Source of the DNA: Prescottella soli
GTDB taxonomy: Bacteria > Actinomycetota > Actinomycetes > Mycobacteriales > Mycobacteriaceae
NCBI RefSeq assembly: GCF_040024445.1
Contig: NZ_CP157276.1
Span: forward strand, 1,922,001-1,986,000
Direction: 5' to 3'
Length of the DNA: 64,000 nt
Shown: one piece after another, positions 1 through 9,853 of the stretch
Layout: every line of letters starts with the position of its first letter
Position numbering within the stretch: position 1 is the first letter of the stretch
The notes under the pieces: model-generated
What the model saw: the letters and a program-made list of their open reading frames with translations, nothing else
What the model was told of the DNA's origin: nothing
The model's database searches: none
Made by a program: the position numbers and the translations under genes

Positions 1-512
1 GACGAGCCCGCAACCTCGTCCTGAGCGCCGGCATGCACCATCATTGCGACGGAGACATCATCAAAGATGCCTTCCCGCAAGAGAATTGCCTTTCCCCCAC
101 CGGCTTCTTCGGCCGGGGTGCCGACCAACTTGACCCGGAGTCCGAGCTGATCGGCTACCTCAGCGAGCGCGAGGGCGCCGCCGACAGCCGCGGCAGCGTT
201 GACGTTGTGACCACAGGCGTGCCCGATCCCAGGCAGGGCATCGTATTCCGCGCAGAAGCCGACAGTGAGTTCGCCGGCGCCGTAAGTGGCGGTGAACGCG
301 GTGTCCAGGCCGCCGACACCGCGTTCGACGGTGAATCCGGCAGCGGTGACGAGGGCGGTGATCTTTCCGCACGACCGGAACTCCGCGAAGGCGATCTCCG
401 GTTCCCGGTGCAGGCTGTGGCTCAGTTCGAGGAGTCGGTCGGACCAGCGCGCCACGGCCGCCTCGATCGCTGCCGCGACGTCGTCCACTTCGGTGTCTCG
501 TACCGCGGTCAC
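1..512 (-). CDS. M20-family amidohydrolase/peptidase, 3' part cut by window edge
   Basis: This is the N-terminal 170 residues of a zinc-dependent M20 amidohydrolase (aminoacyl or acyl-amino-acid hydrolase type); the rest lies left of the window. The family signature CAEYDALPGIGHACGHN is at residues 87-103 and the acidic GTPAEEAGGG motif follows at 131-140, the usual spacing for metal ligands and general base. It starts at GTG 512, overlapping the stop of the upstream MFS gene by four bases (GTGA), so the two are translationally coupled. The pair probably imports and hydrolyses an amide-linked compound; the substrate cannot be read from sequence. Confidence 0.85.
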   Translation of the reverse strand, partial: MTAVRDTEVDDVAAAIEAAVARWSDRLLELSHSLHREPEIAFAEFRSCGKITALVTAAGFTVERGVGGLDTAFTATYGAGELTVGFCAEYDALPGIGHACGHNVNAAAAVGGALALAEVADQLGLRVKLVGTPAEEAGGGKAILLREGIFDDVSVAMMVHAGAQDEVAGS

Positions 513-1915
513 TGCTGCACCTCCCGCGCCCGGTAGCAGAGGCCCAGTCCCGCGCCGACCAGAGCGACGACGGCGCACACGGACCACAGCCAGAGGTAGG
601 CGTGCAGCGTCACGCCGGCGGAGGTCTGGTGTGCTGCGATGATCGCGCCCACCACCGACGCTCCGATTGCTGCGCCGAAGGACAGTGCCAGCTCGTTGAT
701 GCCCGCCGCCATGGCGGTGTCGGTCTCCGCGACGCATTCCACGCACAGCGCGCGAGTCGAAGCCTGGTATCCGCCGAAACCGAGTCCGAGCAGCGCGATC
801 GCGACGAGGTACTGCGTGGGCGTGTCGTGCCACACCAGAAGGCTCAGGAACGCGGCCGCGATGACGACGCCGGAAAGCGCAAGCGTGTAGCGCTCGCCGA
901 GCCTGCGGAGCAGCGTTGCAGTGGACAGCGAGCTGCCCAGCGCGAACACGTTCAGCGCCAGAGCGACCAGCGCGATCGCTTGCGGACCGTAGGCCAGACC
1001 GATGCCGGACCGGGCTGGTGACGAGCCGAGGAAGATCGCGTTGGCGCCGAAGAACCCGATCGTCGAGAACGCCAGGCAGAAGGTGACGCCGGAAACGATG
1101 GCGACCGGTGGAGTCGTCAGCATCCGCATGCTCACCAGCGGCGTCGTCGACCGAGCGTCGGTGGCGATCCACGCCGCGAGCATGACCAGTCCCGCGACCA
1201 GCGCGCCGACCGTGCGCAGGGAGGTCCACCCCCACTCGCCACCGAGCGACAGCGCAGTGACGACCCCGACGAGCCCTGAGGCCAACAGCACGAATTGCAG
1301 CACGGGAAACCGCTCTCCGGTGTGGGGCGCGCCGTCCGGAAGAACCAGGCCCGCAACAACGGCCAGCACCGCCACCGGTACCGCCGCCCACAGTCCCAGT
1401 GTCGCCGAATGCTCACTGAGCGAACCCGAGACGACCCCACCGAGGCCCACCGCCGCGGTCAAGACTCCGACCAGAATGCCCACTCCGGATCGCCGGTGTT
1501 CCGGGGCGCGGTGCCGCAGGATGCCGATGAGCAGCGGCATGAAACCGACGACAGCGGCCTGTAGGACGACACCGACGGAGAGGGTGAGCGAACTCGGTCG
1601 GACTGCCATCAACAGGGTGCCGACAGCCACGAGGGCGATGGAGATGCGCAGGTAACGCCGGTACCCGTACGAGTCTCCGAGCTTCGCCAACAGCGGCGTC
1701 CAGACGGCGAAGGCGAGCTGGGAGAGCAGGTAGATCCGGGTCTGCCCCGCTTGGGTGATGTGCAGGCCCTCGCCGAGCGACGGCAGGAGGGGCGTCAAGT
1801 ACCCCTGGGTGACGCCGCTGAGCAGCTCGACGAGTGCCATCGAGCCCAGCAGCGCCGTGATCGGCAGCCGCCGCCGATCGGCCACGTCCGTGCCTGGCGG
1901 TGATTGTGTCGACAT
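509..1915 (-). CDS. MFS transporter
   Basis: A 468-residue integral membrane protein with alternating hydrophobic segments and the MFS loop pattern after TM2 (KLGDSYGYRR). The long hydrophobic C-terminal half suggests 12-14 transmembrane helices. I chose ATG 1915 (MSTQSPPG) because the open frame further upstream is Arg-rich, not membrane-like, and would run into the divergent regulator's promoter. It is coupled to the downstream M20 amidohydrolase by a GTGA overlap and divergent from an Lrp-type regulator 125 bp away. Transport of an amino-acid amide or peptide is inferred from context only. Confidence 0.85.
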   Translation of the reverse strand: MSTQSPPGTDVADRRRLPITALLGSMALVELLSGVTQGYLTPLLPSLGEGLHITQAGQTRIYLLSQLAFAVWTPLLAKLGDSYGYRRYLRISIALVAVGTLLMAVRPSSLTLSVGVVLQAAVVGFMPLLIGILRHRAPEHRRSGVGILVGVLTAAVGLGGVVSGSLSEHSATLGLWAAVPVAVLAVVAGLVLPDGAPHTGERFPVLQFVLLASGLVGVVTALSLGGEWGWTSLRTVGALVAGLVMLAAWIATDARSTTPLVSMRMLTTPPVAIVSGVTFCLAFSTIGFFGANAIFLGSSPARSGIGLAYGPQAIALVALALNVFALGSSLSTATLLRRLGERYTLALSGVVIAAAFLSLLVWHDTPTQYLVAIALLGLGFGGYQASTRALCVECVAETDTAMAAGINELALSFGAAIGASVVGAIIAAHQTSAGVTLHAYLWLWSVCAVVALVGAGLGLCYRAREVQQ

Positions 1916-2040
1916 GATTGAACCTCGACAGTGGAAGGGGCCTGGAGACCAGGATGCGCCGGCAGCGCGCACACCACTGTGGGTGGCCCACATCACCCGA
2001 GCTCGGAAATTACCGACAATTGACATGACTGATTGGCAGG

Positions 2041-3081
2041 ATGCCTGAAATGAACGCACAGGTCGGGTCCGAGCTCGATATCGCGATCGTCGACGCACTG
2101 CAGATGAATCCGCGCGCCGACTGGGCCGTTCTTGCGCAGACGCTGCGGCACACCCCCAAAACCTTGGCTCGGCGCTGGCGCGCCCTGTCCGATGACGGCT
2201 CGGCGTGGATCGCGCTCGTCCCGGGCCCTGCTTTCGTCCGCTACGGGTGTGTGGCCTTCGTGACGGTCACGTGCCGACCGCAACTCAAACGGGCAGTCGC
2301 TGCCGCCTTGGTCGCCGAGCCGGCGATTGTCTCGGTGTCGAGCACGTCGGGTGAGGCGGACTTCCTCCTCGATGTCTTCGTCCCCACACTCGACGGACTC
2401 ACCAGGCTGCTCGACGAACGAATCGATCCCATCGAGGGCATCGTCTCCGTGACCGCAATGGTCGTGCTGGCAACGTTCAGAGAAGGCTCGCGCTGGCGGG
2501 TGCAGGCCCTCGACCTGCACCAGTCCGCTCGCCTGAGCAAGCCCCGCCCGGTCAATCCGCGACGACCGGTGCCTCCGCTCGACGACCTGGACCGCCGGCT
2601 ACTCGAAGCCCTCGTCGATGACGGGCGACGGTCCTGGACCGACCTCTCCGAACACTGCGGAACCACCGGGCCGACCGCGCGTCGTCGCGTCGAGAGGATG
2701 ATCGGCTCCGGCCGTATCGCGCTGCGCTGCGAAGGCGCCCCCGCCGTCACCGGGCCGGTCGTACCGACGACGTTCATGATCTCCGCACCGCCGGACCAGC
2801 TGAACACGATCGGGGAATCCCTTGCCGGTCTCCCGAAATGTCGTGTCGTCGAGGCCATCACGGGCCGTTCGAACATCCTCCTGACGATGTGGCTCAGGTC
2901 CACCGCGGACATCGCCGCCTTCGCGGCCGCATTGGCCCGCGAACTCCCCGGTGTCGAGATCACGGACACATTCGTGACCCTCCGAACCCACAAACGGGGT
3001 GGATTCGTCCTCGATGCGGACGGACGTGCCGGTGATGTGGTGACGTCGACTTCGATCTTCGCCGACATCGACGTTCCGTAG
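2041..3081 (+). CDS. Lrp/AsnC-family regulator with two HTH-effector modules
   Basis: A 346-residue protein, about twice the length of a classical Lrp/AsnC protein. It has an N-terminal AsnC-type HTH (about residues 10-55), an effector-like domain, a second HTH beginning near residue 178 (LDDLDRRLLEALVDDGR) and a second effector domain. Tandem Lrp proteins of this kind are known in actinobacteria. It is divergent from the MFS/M20 pair and is the obvious candidate for controlling it, probably in response to an amino acid or derivative. A second in-frame ATG lies at 2050; the true start could be either. Confidence 0.85.
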   Translation: MPEMNAQVGSELDIAIVDALQMNPRADWAVLAQTLRHTPKTLARRWRALSDDGSAWIALVPGPAFVRYGCVAFVTVTCRPQLKRAVAAALVAEPAIVSVSSTSGEADFLLDVFVPTLDGLTRLLDERIDPIEGIVSVTAMVVLATFREGSRWRVQALDLHQSARLSKPRPVNPRRPVPPLDDLDRRLLEALVDDGRRSWTDLSEHCGTTGPTARRRVERMIGSGRIALRCEGAPAVTGPVVPTTFMISAPPDQLNTIGESLAGLPKCRVVEAITGRSNILLTMWLRSTADIAAFAAALARELPGVEITDTFVTLRTHKRGGFVLDADGRAGDVVTSTSIFADIDVP

Positions 3082-3125
3082 CTGCCGTCGCGACCGGTAC
3101 CTCATCACCCAAGTACTCGAAACGC

Positions 3126-3162
3126 CTCGGGGCCTGCACCGTGATCCGGCGCAGGCCCCGAG
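3126..3162. terminator. Bidirectional hairpin terminator
   Basis: A perfect 12-bp inverted repeat (CTCGGGGCCTGC and its complement) with a 13-nt loop lies between the convergent Lrp-type regulator and the MFS gene ending at 3184. Confidence 0.75.
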
Positions 3163-3183
3163 TGCGTCGAAGGTGTGCGGGGA

Positions 3184-4632
3184 CTAACCCTCGCCGCGGC
3201 GTCCGACGGTGATGCCGAAGGCCAGGATCGCGCCGACCAGAGCGGCACCCGCGGCCACCATGAAGCCGACGAAGAAGCCGTCCGAACTGTAGACCGGGCC
3301 TGCCGGGCCCACCGTGAGCACGTGCTGCGCCAGCAGCGCGAATCCCACCGAGGACAGCATGCCGCCGAACATCGACTGCGACAGTCCGGTGAAGTTGGCG
3401 CCGATCGCGCGCTGGTCCTCGGGCAGCGCCATCATCACCAGGTTCGGGATTGCGGCGTAGATCATCGAGCCGAAGCCGATGAGGCCGTAGGCGAAGACGA
3501 CCTGCCATGCCTGGTCGGGCGTGGTCGCCAGCATCGCGGCGCCGGCGGCGATCAGGAGGGAACCACCGATAAGGTGCTGGCGGAAGCCGATTCGCTTCGA
3601 CGTGGCACCGACGAAGACACCACCGAGGACGATCAGGATGCCACCGGGCAGCATCCACAGCGCCATGTCGGTGACCGACAGGCCGAAGCCGTAGTCGGCG
3701 GCCTCCTTCGGAGTCTGCAGCAGCATCGGGATCAGCGTCGCGGTGAGTGTGGTTGCGCCGTAGGCGATACCACCGGCGAGCAATGTGATGCCGACCTTGC
3801 GGCTGGCCAGCACCTCGATGCTGATCAGCGGCTCGGGGCAGCGGCGCTCCCACACGACCCAGGCGACGGCGAAGATCACGGTGACGGCGAGCGTGCCAAC
3901 GGTCCTACCGCTCAGCCAGCCCCAGCCGGCGCCCAGCGACAGCGCGAGCATCACGGTGAACAGCGCGACGGTGAGCAGGAAGGCTCCCAGCCAGTCGACC
4001 GAAACCTGCGCACGAACCGGGGTTTCGGGGACGAAGAGCAGGGTCAGCAGGCCGCCCACGGCGCACAGCGCGAAGGAGAACCAGAACACCGACGAGACAC
4101 CCGTGTGGTCGAGCATGTAGCCGGAGATCAGCGGTGCCAGCACGGTGACCACACCGACGCCGGTGTTGGCGATGGAGATCGACATCGCCTGCAGGCGCGC
4201 CGGGAAGATGTCGCGGATCAGCGAGTATCCGAGGGCGGTGAAGGCGAAGCCGACGCCCGACAGGAACCGGCCGACCAGCAGGATCGGGAACGTCGGCGCG
4301 ACCGCGGAGATGAGCGCGCCCAGGCTCGCGATGGCCGCGGTGATCACCAGGATCCGCTTCTTGCCGTAGACGTCGGCCAGCTTGCCGAGGATCGGGGACG
4401 CGATCGCGGCCGCGAGCACCAGTGCCGTCATGACCCAGACGACCTGCGTCGTCTCGTACTTCGCGGCGATCTTCGGCAACGCCGGGGTGAAGAGGGCGAA
4501 CGCCAGTGCCGCCTGCTCGGTGAGCAGAACGAGGATCAGCAGGACCCGGATCCAGTACCCGGTCGAACCGCCGGCGTCACCACCGGTGCCCCGGACGGGG
4601 GTCGCGTCGCCCTGAGAGACGGAGACTGACAT
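3184..4632 (-). CDS. MFS transporter, 14-TM drug/metabolite type
   Basis: A 482-residue major facilitator protein. After a 25-residue polar N-terminus it shows regularly spaced hydrophobic helices and the MFS motif A loop GKLADVYGKKR near residue 85; the size suits the 14-TM DHA2-like branch. ATG 4632 is preceded by AGGTAGGAA. It stands alone: convergent with the Lrp-type regulator, and its upstream region faces the IclR regulator at 5154, which could regulate it. The substrate is not recognisable. Confidence 0.85.
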   Translation of the reverse strand: MSVSVSQGDATPVRGTGGDAGGSTGYWIRVLLILVLLTEQAALAFALFTPALPKIAAKYETTQVVWVMTALVLAAAIASPILGKLADVYGKKRILVITAAIASLGALISAVAPTFPILLVGRFLSGVGFAFTALGYSLIRDIFPARLQAMSISIANTGVGVVTVLAPLISGYMLDHTGVSSVFWFSFALCAVGGLLTLLFVPETPVRAQVSVDWLGAFLLTVALFTVMLALSLGAGWGWLSGRTVGTLAVTVIFAVAWVVWERRCPEPLISIEVLASRKVGITLLAGGIAYGATTLTATLIPMLLQTPKEAADYGFGLSVTDMALWMLPGGILIVLGGVFVGATSKRIGFRQHLIGGSLLIAAGAAMLATTPDQAWQVVFAYGLIGFGSMIYAAIPNLVMMALPEDQRAIGANFTGLSQSMFGGMLSSVGFALLAQHVLTVGPAGPVYSSDGFFVGFMVAAGAALVGAILAFGITVGRRGEG

Positions 4633-4682
4633 TTCCTACCTACATTCCAGTCGTGTGCCCAACAGTGACCGCAAGCACGTTA

Positions 4683-4706
4683 GGAGGTGAGACGCGACTC
4701 ACCTCC
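4683..4706. promoter_or_regulatory. Palindrome upstream of MFS gene
   Basis: GGAGGTGAG and CTCACCTCC form perfect 9-bp arms around a 6-nt centre, 50 bp upstream of the MFS start at 4632. It could be an operator or a 5'-UTR hairpin; no known factor can be named. Confidence 0.4.
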
Positions 4707-5096
4707 ATCGTTTCCCGGTGAGCGGAAAACCGTTCCGAACCGAACGACGCACCCCCACCTCGCCGGGCGCCGATCGATGCCGCGCGCCGCCACCCGACCG
4801 GAAACTTCGTGCCCGCAAGTGTTTTTCGGGAATCCTGCAGGCGTGTTCCGCTGGGCCGAATCCGCTTGCACGAATCCGCGACTCACGCCAGGTAACGCGC
4901 ACCACACGGACTCCGTTCGCCAGTCGCGGATCCGCGCAGCCTCGCCCGGGAACGTTCACCGCACCGATCCCCAACCCGGCCGACACGCCGAGGGCCCGCG
5001 ACCGTCCGGCCCAGCCGGCCCAGCCGTCCCCCCTCCGAAACGAGTTCTCGCCGGTGCTGGAGCGACGCGGCGCGCGCTGATACAGTCTCACCACTT
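4707..5096. other. Intergenic region without a supported gene
   Basis: About 390 bp between the palindrome upstream of the MFS gene and the IclR operator. The open frames here lack ribosome binding sites and have proline/arginine-rich composition typical of GC-rich shadow frames, so I see no gene. Confidence 0.5.
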
Positions 5097-5116
5097 GATT
5101 GAACGCTTGCTCAATC
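5097..5116. promoter_or_regulatory. Operator-like dyad GATTGA-N8-TCAATC before IclR gene
   Basis: GATTGAACGCTTGCTCAATC lies 37 bp upstream of the IclR start. It matches 18 of 20 positions of the dyad at 16966-16985 (read on the other strand), which sits in front of a TetR gene beside kshA. The shared site suggests that the TetR protein at 17081, or a paralogue, also controls this IclR gene. Confidence 0.6.
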
Positions 5117-5153
5117 AGATCGGAACGACGCATCAATGGAGGTTCGAAGGGTC

Positions 5154-5924
5154 ATGACGACGACAGAGGCAAGCTCACCGATCGCAGTCATCGACCGCGT
5201 CGCGATCCTGCTGGACGCGTTCAGGGAGGCCGAGCGGCTCACGCTGTCGGAGCTGTCGCGCCGCACCGGCTTCCCCCGGTCGTCCACGCACCGGATGCTG
5301 CTGCAGCTGGTCCGGATCGGCTGGATCCGTCGCCACGGGCACGCGTACGAGCTCGGCATGAAGATGCTCGAACTCGGGTCCCTGGCCCAACACCACGACC
5401 GGGTGCACCAGGCGGCCCTCCCGGTTCTGCACGAGCTGCACAACGCAACCGGCCTGGTCGTCCACCTCGCCGTGCTCGACGGCACCGACGTGCTCTACCT
5501 CGAGAAGCTCGGTGGCCGATTCACGCTCTCGGTTCCCTCCCGCGTGGGTGGACGGCAGCCCGCGTACCGCACCGCCATCGGCAAGGCCCTCCTCGCGCAC
5601 TCGCGTGTCGACGCCGCGACCGTGCTCCCCGAACCCACTGTGGGCCCCACCCGGAACTCGATCCGCGACCCGGCCCGGCTGCGAGTCGAACTCGCCCGCA
5701 TCCGCGAGCAGAGCATCGCCCACGACCGGGACGAGACGACCGTCGGAGTGTCATGTGTGGCGGCCGCGATCGGCGACGGCAAGAACACCGTCGGGGCGAT
5801 CTCGGTGTGCGGACCGACCAGGGCGATGAACAGCTCGGCACTGGTCGCGCCCGTGCGGATGGCCGCCCTCGCGACGTGGCGGCACATGACCAACAGCCGC
5901 ACGCTGCGACCGATCCCCGCCTGA
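5154..5924 (+). CDS. IclR-family transcriptional regulator
   Basis: A 256-residue regulator with the N-terminal IclR winged helix (LSELSRRTGFPRSSTHRML, about residues 33-51) and the C-terminal effector domain (LHELHNATGLVVHLAVLDG, then IGKALLA). I chose ATG 5154 because GGAGG lies 11 nt upstream; an in-frame ATG at 5136 would start before that site. IclR proteins often control aromatic or sterol breakdown genes. Its upstream dyad at 5097 is nearly identical to the one in front of the TetR gene near kshA. Convergent, 21 bp away, is an acyl-CoA synthetase gene. Confidence 0.9.
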   Translation: MTTTEASSPIAVIDRVAILLDAFREAERLTLSELSRRTGFPRSSTHRMLLQLVRIGWIRRHGHAYELGMKMLELGSLAQHHDRVHQAALPVLHELHNATGLVVHLAVLDGTDVLYLEKLGGRFTLSVPSRVGGRQPAYRTAIGKALLAHSRVDAATVLPEPTVGPTRNSIRDPARLRVELARIREQSIAHDRDETTVGVSCVAAAIGDGKNTVGAISVCGPTRAMNSSALVAPVRMAALATWRHMTNSRTLRPIPA

Positions 5925-5945
5925 CCCCTGCCGGCGTGGCCGCCC

Positions 5946-7457
5946 CTACGTCGAGACAGCAACGACGACGGTGTCGGGTATGACGATCGCGCGTTTGAGG
6001 ATCTTCCCGGTGGCGCCCTTGGACAGTTCGTCGACCAGCCAGACATGGCGCGGATACTTGTAGGGTGCGACGCGTTCACGGACGAAGATCCGCAGGTCCT
6101 CGGGTGTGGTTCGTGAGCCGGGCCGGAGCACGACGGCCGCACCGATCTCCTCACCCAAGGCAGGTGCCGGAATGCCTATGACGGCGGCCATTTCGACATC
6201 GGGGTGCTCGTAGAGGACTTCTTCGATCTCGCGTGGGTAGATATTGAATCCGCCGCGGATGATCAGGTCCTTCTTCCGGTCCATGATCCAGTAATGTCCG
6301 TCGGTGTCGATCCGGCCGAGGTCGCCTGTCCGGAACCAGCCATCCGAGAGCACTGCCGCGGTGGCCGCGGGCTGACGCCAGTAGCCCTTCATGACGTTAT
6401 GGCCGTGCACCGCGAGTTCTCCGACCTCCCCGACGCCCAGTTCCCGCCCGTCGTCGCCGAGCACGCGCATACCGACACCGTCGATCGGTGTGCCGATGCT
6501 GCCCGCCTTGCGCGGCGCATCCGGATGGTTGAAGCACGCCACCGGTGAAGTCTCCGACAACCCCCAGCCTTCGAGGATCGTTGTGTCGAACTGCTTCTCG
6601 AAGGCGTGCAACGTCTCCACCGGCAGTGCCGCACCGCCGGACACGCAGAGCCGCAGCGCGCTCAGGTCATATTCGGCACGGTCCGGATGCGCGAGCAGCG
6701 CGGCGTACATGGTCGGCACTGCGACGAAGACGGTGACACGGTCGCGGGCCAGGACCTGCAGTGCATCGGCGGCGTCGAAACGGGGTAAGAGAGTGAGGCG
6801 TGCACCGTGGGCGATGGCCGAGGTCAGGGTGACGGTCTGCCCGAACGCGTGAAACAGTGGCAGGCCTCCGAATACGACGTCGTCCTCGGTCAACTCCAGC
6901 AGGCTCGTGCTGGTGACCTGCTGATTGCACATGAGGTTGCGGTGGGAGAGCTCAGCGCCTTTCGGCTTGCCGGTGGTACCCGAGGTGTAGAGGATGACCG
7001 CAGTGTCCGAGGGCTCTCGGAGCGCAACGCCACCCTCGCCGCCCTGCACCGGCACCCGGTCCACGAGTGAATCTGGATGCACCGTCAGGCATTCGACGTC
7101 GGCGAGCGCCGCGCCGGGGGTCGCCTCGACGGCCTCGTGCCAGGCGAGCAACAGCGCTGCCGTGCTGTCGGCGAGTTGGTGGGCGACTTCGCGGGGTTTG
7201 AGCAGCGGGTTCATCGGCACCACGATCGCGCCGCATCGCAGGATCGCGTAATAGGCGATCGCAAACATCGGGACATTCGGCAACATCATCGCGACGCGAT
7301 CGCCGGACCGAACCCCACGCTCGCGCAGTTCGAGCGCCAGTGCGGCGCTGGCCGTCTCCAATTCGGCGTAGGTGAGTTGCTGCTCGCCGCAGATCACCGC
7401 GATCCGGTCTGGATGCCGTCCAGCCGAGGCCACCAGTGTGGTTGCCAGATTCGTCAC
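5946..7457 (-). CDS. AMP-dependent acyl-CoA synthetase/ligase
   Basis: A 503-residue ANL-superfamily enzyme that adenylates a carboxylic acid and transfers it to CoA. Visible motifs: P-loop [13 protein letters not shown] (157-169), the GWGLSET A5 motif, GWFRTGDLG, hinge [16 protein letters not shown], and the C-terminal catalytic lysine motif GATGKILK. It starts at GTG 7457 with GGGAGA upstream. It is divergent from a TetR gene across a 124-bp region holding two inverted copies of CCGATCGATCGG. With the esterase next to that TetR, it may form a unit that releases and activates an ester-linked acid; this is inference. Confidence 0.9.
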   Translation of the reverse strand: MTNLATTLVASAGRHPDRIAVICGEQQLTYAELETASAALALELRERGVRSGDRVAMMLPNVPMFAIAYYAILRCGAIVVPMNPLLKPREVAHQLADSTAALLLAWHEAVEATPGAALADVECLTVHPDSLVDRVPVQGGEGGVALREPSDTAVILYTSGTTGKPKGAELSHRNLMCNQQVTSTSLLELTEDDVVFGGLPLFHAFGQTVTLTSAIAHGARLTLLPRFDAADALQVLARDRVTVFVAVPTMYAALLAHPDRAEYDLSALRLCVSGGAALPVETLHAFEKQFDTTILEGWGLSETSPVACFNHPDAPRKAGSIGTPIDGVGMRVLGDDGRELGVGEVGELAVHGHNVMKGYWRQPAATAAVLSDGWFRTGDLGRIDTDGHYWIMDRKKDLIIRGGFNIYPREIEEVLYEHPDVEMAAVIGIPAPALGEEIGAAVVLRPGSRTTPEDLRIFVRERVAPYKYPRHVWLVDELSKGATGKILKRAIVIPDTVVVAVST

Positions 7458-7469
7458 TTCATCTCCCTG

Positions 7470-7484
7470 CCGATCGATCGGTTG
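7470..7484. promoter_or_regulatory. TetR-type operator copy 1
   Basis: CCGATCGATCGGTTG contains the 12-bp palindrome CCGATCGATCGG just upstream of the acyl-CoA synthetase start. It is the exact reverse complement of the copy at 7529-7543. Confidence 0.6.
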
Positions 7485-7528
7485 CCATTGAGAATTACCT
7501 AACTATCGGTCTGTATCACGTACGCTGT

Positions 7529-7543
7529 CAACCGATCGATCGG
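7529..7543. promoter_or_regulatory. TetR-type operator copy 2
   Basis: CAACCGATCGATCGG, 38 bp before the TetR start. Two inverted copies 59 bp apart flank the divergent promoters, as expected for autoregulation by the TetR protein plus control of the synthetase. Confidence 0.6.
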
Positions 7544-7581
7544 TAGGAAGACCCGATCGGAGTCGAACGAAGGAGTCTGAG

Positions 7582-8238
7582 GTGGATGTGTCGGTGTGGA
7601 AACCGCGGCGAGTGGCCGCCGTACCCGTGGAACTACCCGAGGGCGTGACACCTGCCGGAACGCGGGGCGCGATACTCCGAGCCGCACTGGCGCTCTTCGC
7701 CGAATCCGGATACAGCGCGGTGTCCATCCGCAAGATCGCGAACGAAGTCGGGATCACCTCGGCGAGCCTGTACGCACACTATCGGTCCAAGGACCATATC
7801 CTGGCGGAGCTGGTGCTGACCGGACACCGCGAGCTGCATGCACGGCTGACGAACGCACTCGCCGCCGCCGAGCCCACTGCGGTGGCCCAGCTGTCGGCGC
7901 TCGTTCGCGCGCATGTACTGCTGCACACCGATTTCCCTCTTCTGGCCGTGGTGACGAACTCGGAGCTGCACGCGCTACCTGACGAACTTGCCGCACCCGC
8001 ACTGGAATTGCGGGCGTCGTGCAGCCGACTTCTGGTCGACACACTCGAACTCGGTGTCCGCGATGGCGTCTTCCGAGTCGAGAATCTCCACCTGGGCGCC
8101 GTCGCCATCGGCGGGATGGCCATCCAGGTGGCGCAGTGGTTCGGGCCGGATGAGCCGTTCACCCGGGACGAGGTGGCCGACAACTACGTCCACTACGCCC
8201 TTCGTATCGTCGGAGCGGACGAAGGAGCAGTGCGATGA
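7582..8238 (+). CDS. TetR-family regulator
   Basis: A 218-residue TetR/AcrR protein. The HTH occupies about residues 28-75 ([18 protein letters not shown], then [17 protein letters not shown]), followed by an all-helical ligand domain. GTG 7582 has AAGGAG six bases upstream. Its stop overlaps the ATG of the carboxylesterase (ATGA), so the two form an operon. It probably represses its own operon and the divergent acyl-CoA synthetase through the two CCGATCGATCGG palindromes. Confidence 0.9.
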   Translation: MDVSVWKPRRVAAVPVELPEGVTPAGTRGAILRAALALFAESGYSAVSIRKIANEVGITSASLYAHYRSKDHILAELVLTGHRELHARLTNALAAAEPTAVAQLSALVRAHVLLHTDFPLLAVVTNSELHALPDELAAPALELRASCSRLLVDTLELGVRDGVFRVENLHLGAVAIGGMAIQVAQWFGPDEPFTRDEVADNYVHYALRIVGADEGAVR

Positions 8239-9743
8239 CACGCGCCGAGCAGAGTGTGGTCGTCACCACCACCGACGGAGCGGTACTCGGCCGGACGGAT
8301 CCGACCACGGGTGTGGTCTCCTTCAAGGGAATTCCTTACGCTGCTGCACCGGTCGGTGCGCGCCGATTCGCTCCACCCGAGCCATGTCCCCGGTGGGACG
8401 GAGTGCGAGACGCGAGCGAGTACGGACCCACCGCACCGGCCTCCCCGTATGCACCTCCTTATGATGCGCTGATCTCCGAAGTGTTCATCCCGGGCGAGGA
8501 CTACCTCAACCTCAACGTGTGGACACCGGACCCGAACGGCACGGCGCCGGTGATGGTATGGATCCACGGTGGTGCGTTCACCAACGGCTCCGGTTCGACC
8601 GCCGCCTACGACGGCACCGCATTCGCCCGCGACGGTGTCGTGCTGGTGACCATCAACTACCGGCTCGGCGTCGACGGGTTCGGACATCTACGCGGGCAGG
8701 GCACGAATCTCGGCCTGCGCGACCAGATCGCGGCGTTGCGCTGGGTTCGCGACAACATCGCAGCCTTCGGCGGTGACCCTGCGGCTGTGACGGTATTCGG
8801 CGAATCCGCCGGCGCGATGAGCATCGGAGCGCTACTCGCCTCCCCACAAGCCGAGGGCTTGTTCCGGCGCGCAATCCTGCAGAGTGGCGCGGCCCATCAC
8901 ACGATACGGCCCGAGACCGCCGAGAGGATCTCGGAAGAACTGGCCTCCCTGCTGGGGATTTCGCCAACCCAGGAAGCCCTCGCCACTGTGCCCACGGACC
9001 GGGTACTGGCCGCCCAGCAACAGTTGCGGGCCGCGGTGTCGGCCGACCCGAATCCGCAACGGTGGGGTGAGGTGACACGCAACCTCATGCCGTTCGAGCC
9101 CGTGGTGGACGGCGAAGTGCTCCCGGTCGCGCCGCCCGAAGCGATAGCGGACGGCGCGAGCGGCGACGTCGACGTGCTGATCGGATGCAACACAGAGGAA
9201 TTCCGCTACTTCCTGGTTCCGGTCGGCGCGATCGACGCGGTCACAGCCGAGCTGTCGCATGGCGCGGTTGCCGCGTACGGGCTCGACCCCGATGTCGCGC
9301 TGCCGGTCTACCGAGAAGCCGATCCGAATGCCGGCCCCGGAGACCTCCTCGCGGCCGTCGGCACCGACTGGTTCTACCGGATACCCGCCATCCGGTTGGC
9401 AGAGGCGCATGCCGACAACGGCCGGGGACGCACCTACGCCTACGAATTCGCGTGGCAACCACCGACGTTCGACGGCCGGCTGGGCGCTTGCCATACTGCC
9501 GAGATCCCGTTCGTCTTCGACAACCTCGGCATCGGGGGGTTCGAGAACGTGGTGGGAGCACGCCCGCCGCAGGACTTGGCCGACACCATGCACGCCGCGT
9601 GGATCGCATTCGCGACTCACGGCGATCCCGGCTGGGCGCCATACACCGTTCGTGACCGAGCAACTATGCGCTTCGACACCGTCTCCGCCGTGCAGACGGA
9701 TCCGCATGCACCGCAGCGGCAATTGTGGAGCGGCATCCGGTGA
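8235..9743 (+). CDS. Type-B carboxylesterase
   Basis: A 502-residue alpha/beta hydrolase of the type-B carboxylesterase family. Oxyanion-hole motif HGGAF at 111-115, family signature EDYLNLNVW at 88-96, and the nucleophile in GESAG with Ser191. There is no signal peptide, so it should act in the cytoplasm on small esters. It is coupled to the upstream TetR gene and ends before a strong bidirectional terminator. With the synthetase opposite, a plausible role is hydrolysis of an ester whose acid is then CoA-activated. Confidence 0.92.
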   Translation: MTRAEQSVVVTTTDGAVLGRTDPTTGVVSFKGIPYAAAPVGARRFAPPEPCPRWDGVRDASEYGPTAPASPYAPPYDALISEVFIPGEDYLNLNVWTPDPNGTAPVMVWIHGGAFTNGSGSTAAYDGTAFARDGVVLVTINYRLGVDGFGHLRGQGTNLGLRDQIAALRWVRDNIAAFGGDPAAVTVFGESAGAMSIGALLASPQAEGLFRRAILQSGAAHHTIRPETAERISEELASLLGISPTQEALATVPTDRVLAAQQQLRAAVSADPNPQRWGEVTRNLMPFEPVVDGEVLPVAPPEAIADGASGDVDVLIGCNTEEFRYFLVPVGAIDAVTAELSHGAVAAYGLDPDVALPVYREADPNAGPGDLLAAVGTDWFYRIPAIRLAEAHADNGRGRTYAYEFAWQPPTFDGRLGACHTAEIPFVFDNLGIGGFENVVGARPPQDLADTMHAAWIAFATHGDPGWAPYTVRDRATMRFDTVSAVQTDPHAPQRQLWSGIR

Positions 9744-9768
9744 CCATGGCTGCCTGATCGATGCGCTC

Positions 9769-9805
9769 GTCCCCCCGTCGAAGGCATGGCCTTCGACGGG
9801 GGGAC
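9769..9805. terminator. Bidirectional hairpin terminator
   Basis: Perfect 17-bp arms (GTCCCCCCGTCGAAGGC and its complement) with a 3-nt loop, between the convergent carboxylesterase and alpha/beta hydrolase genes. Confidence 0.85.
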
Positions 9806-9853
9806 ATCCGCTATGCGCAGCGCACACAGTGCCTCCAGCGCGGGACTCGACCG

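Noticed and set aside
4687-5157. Open frames on both strands in the intergenic region before the IclR gene
   Set aside because: No ribosome binding sites, Arg/Pro-rich composition and overlap with each other; they look like GC-rich chance frames.
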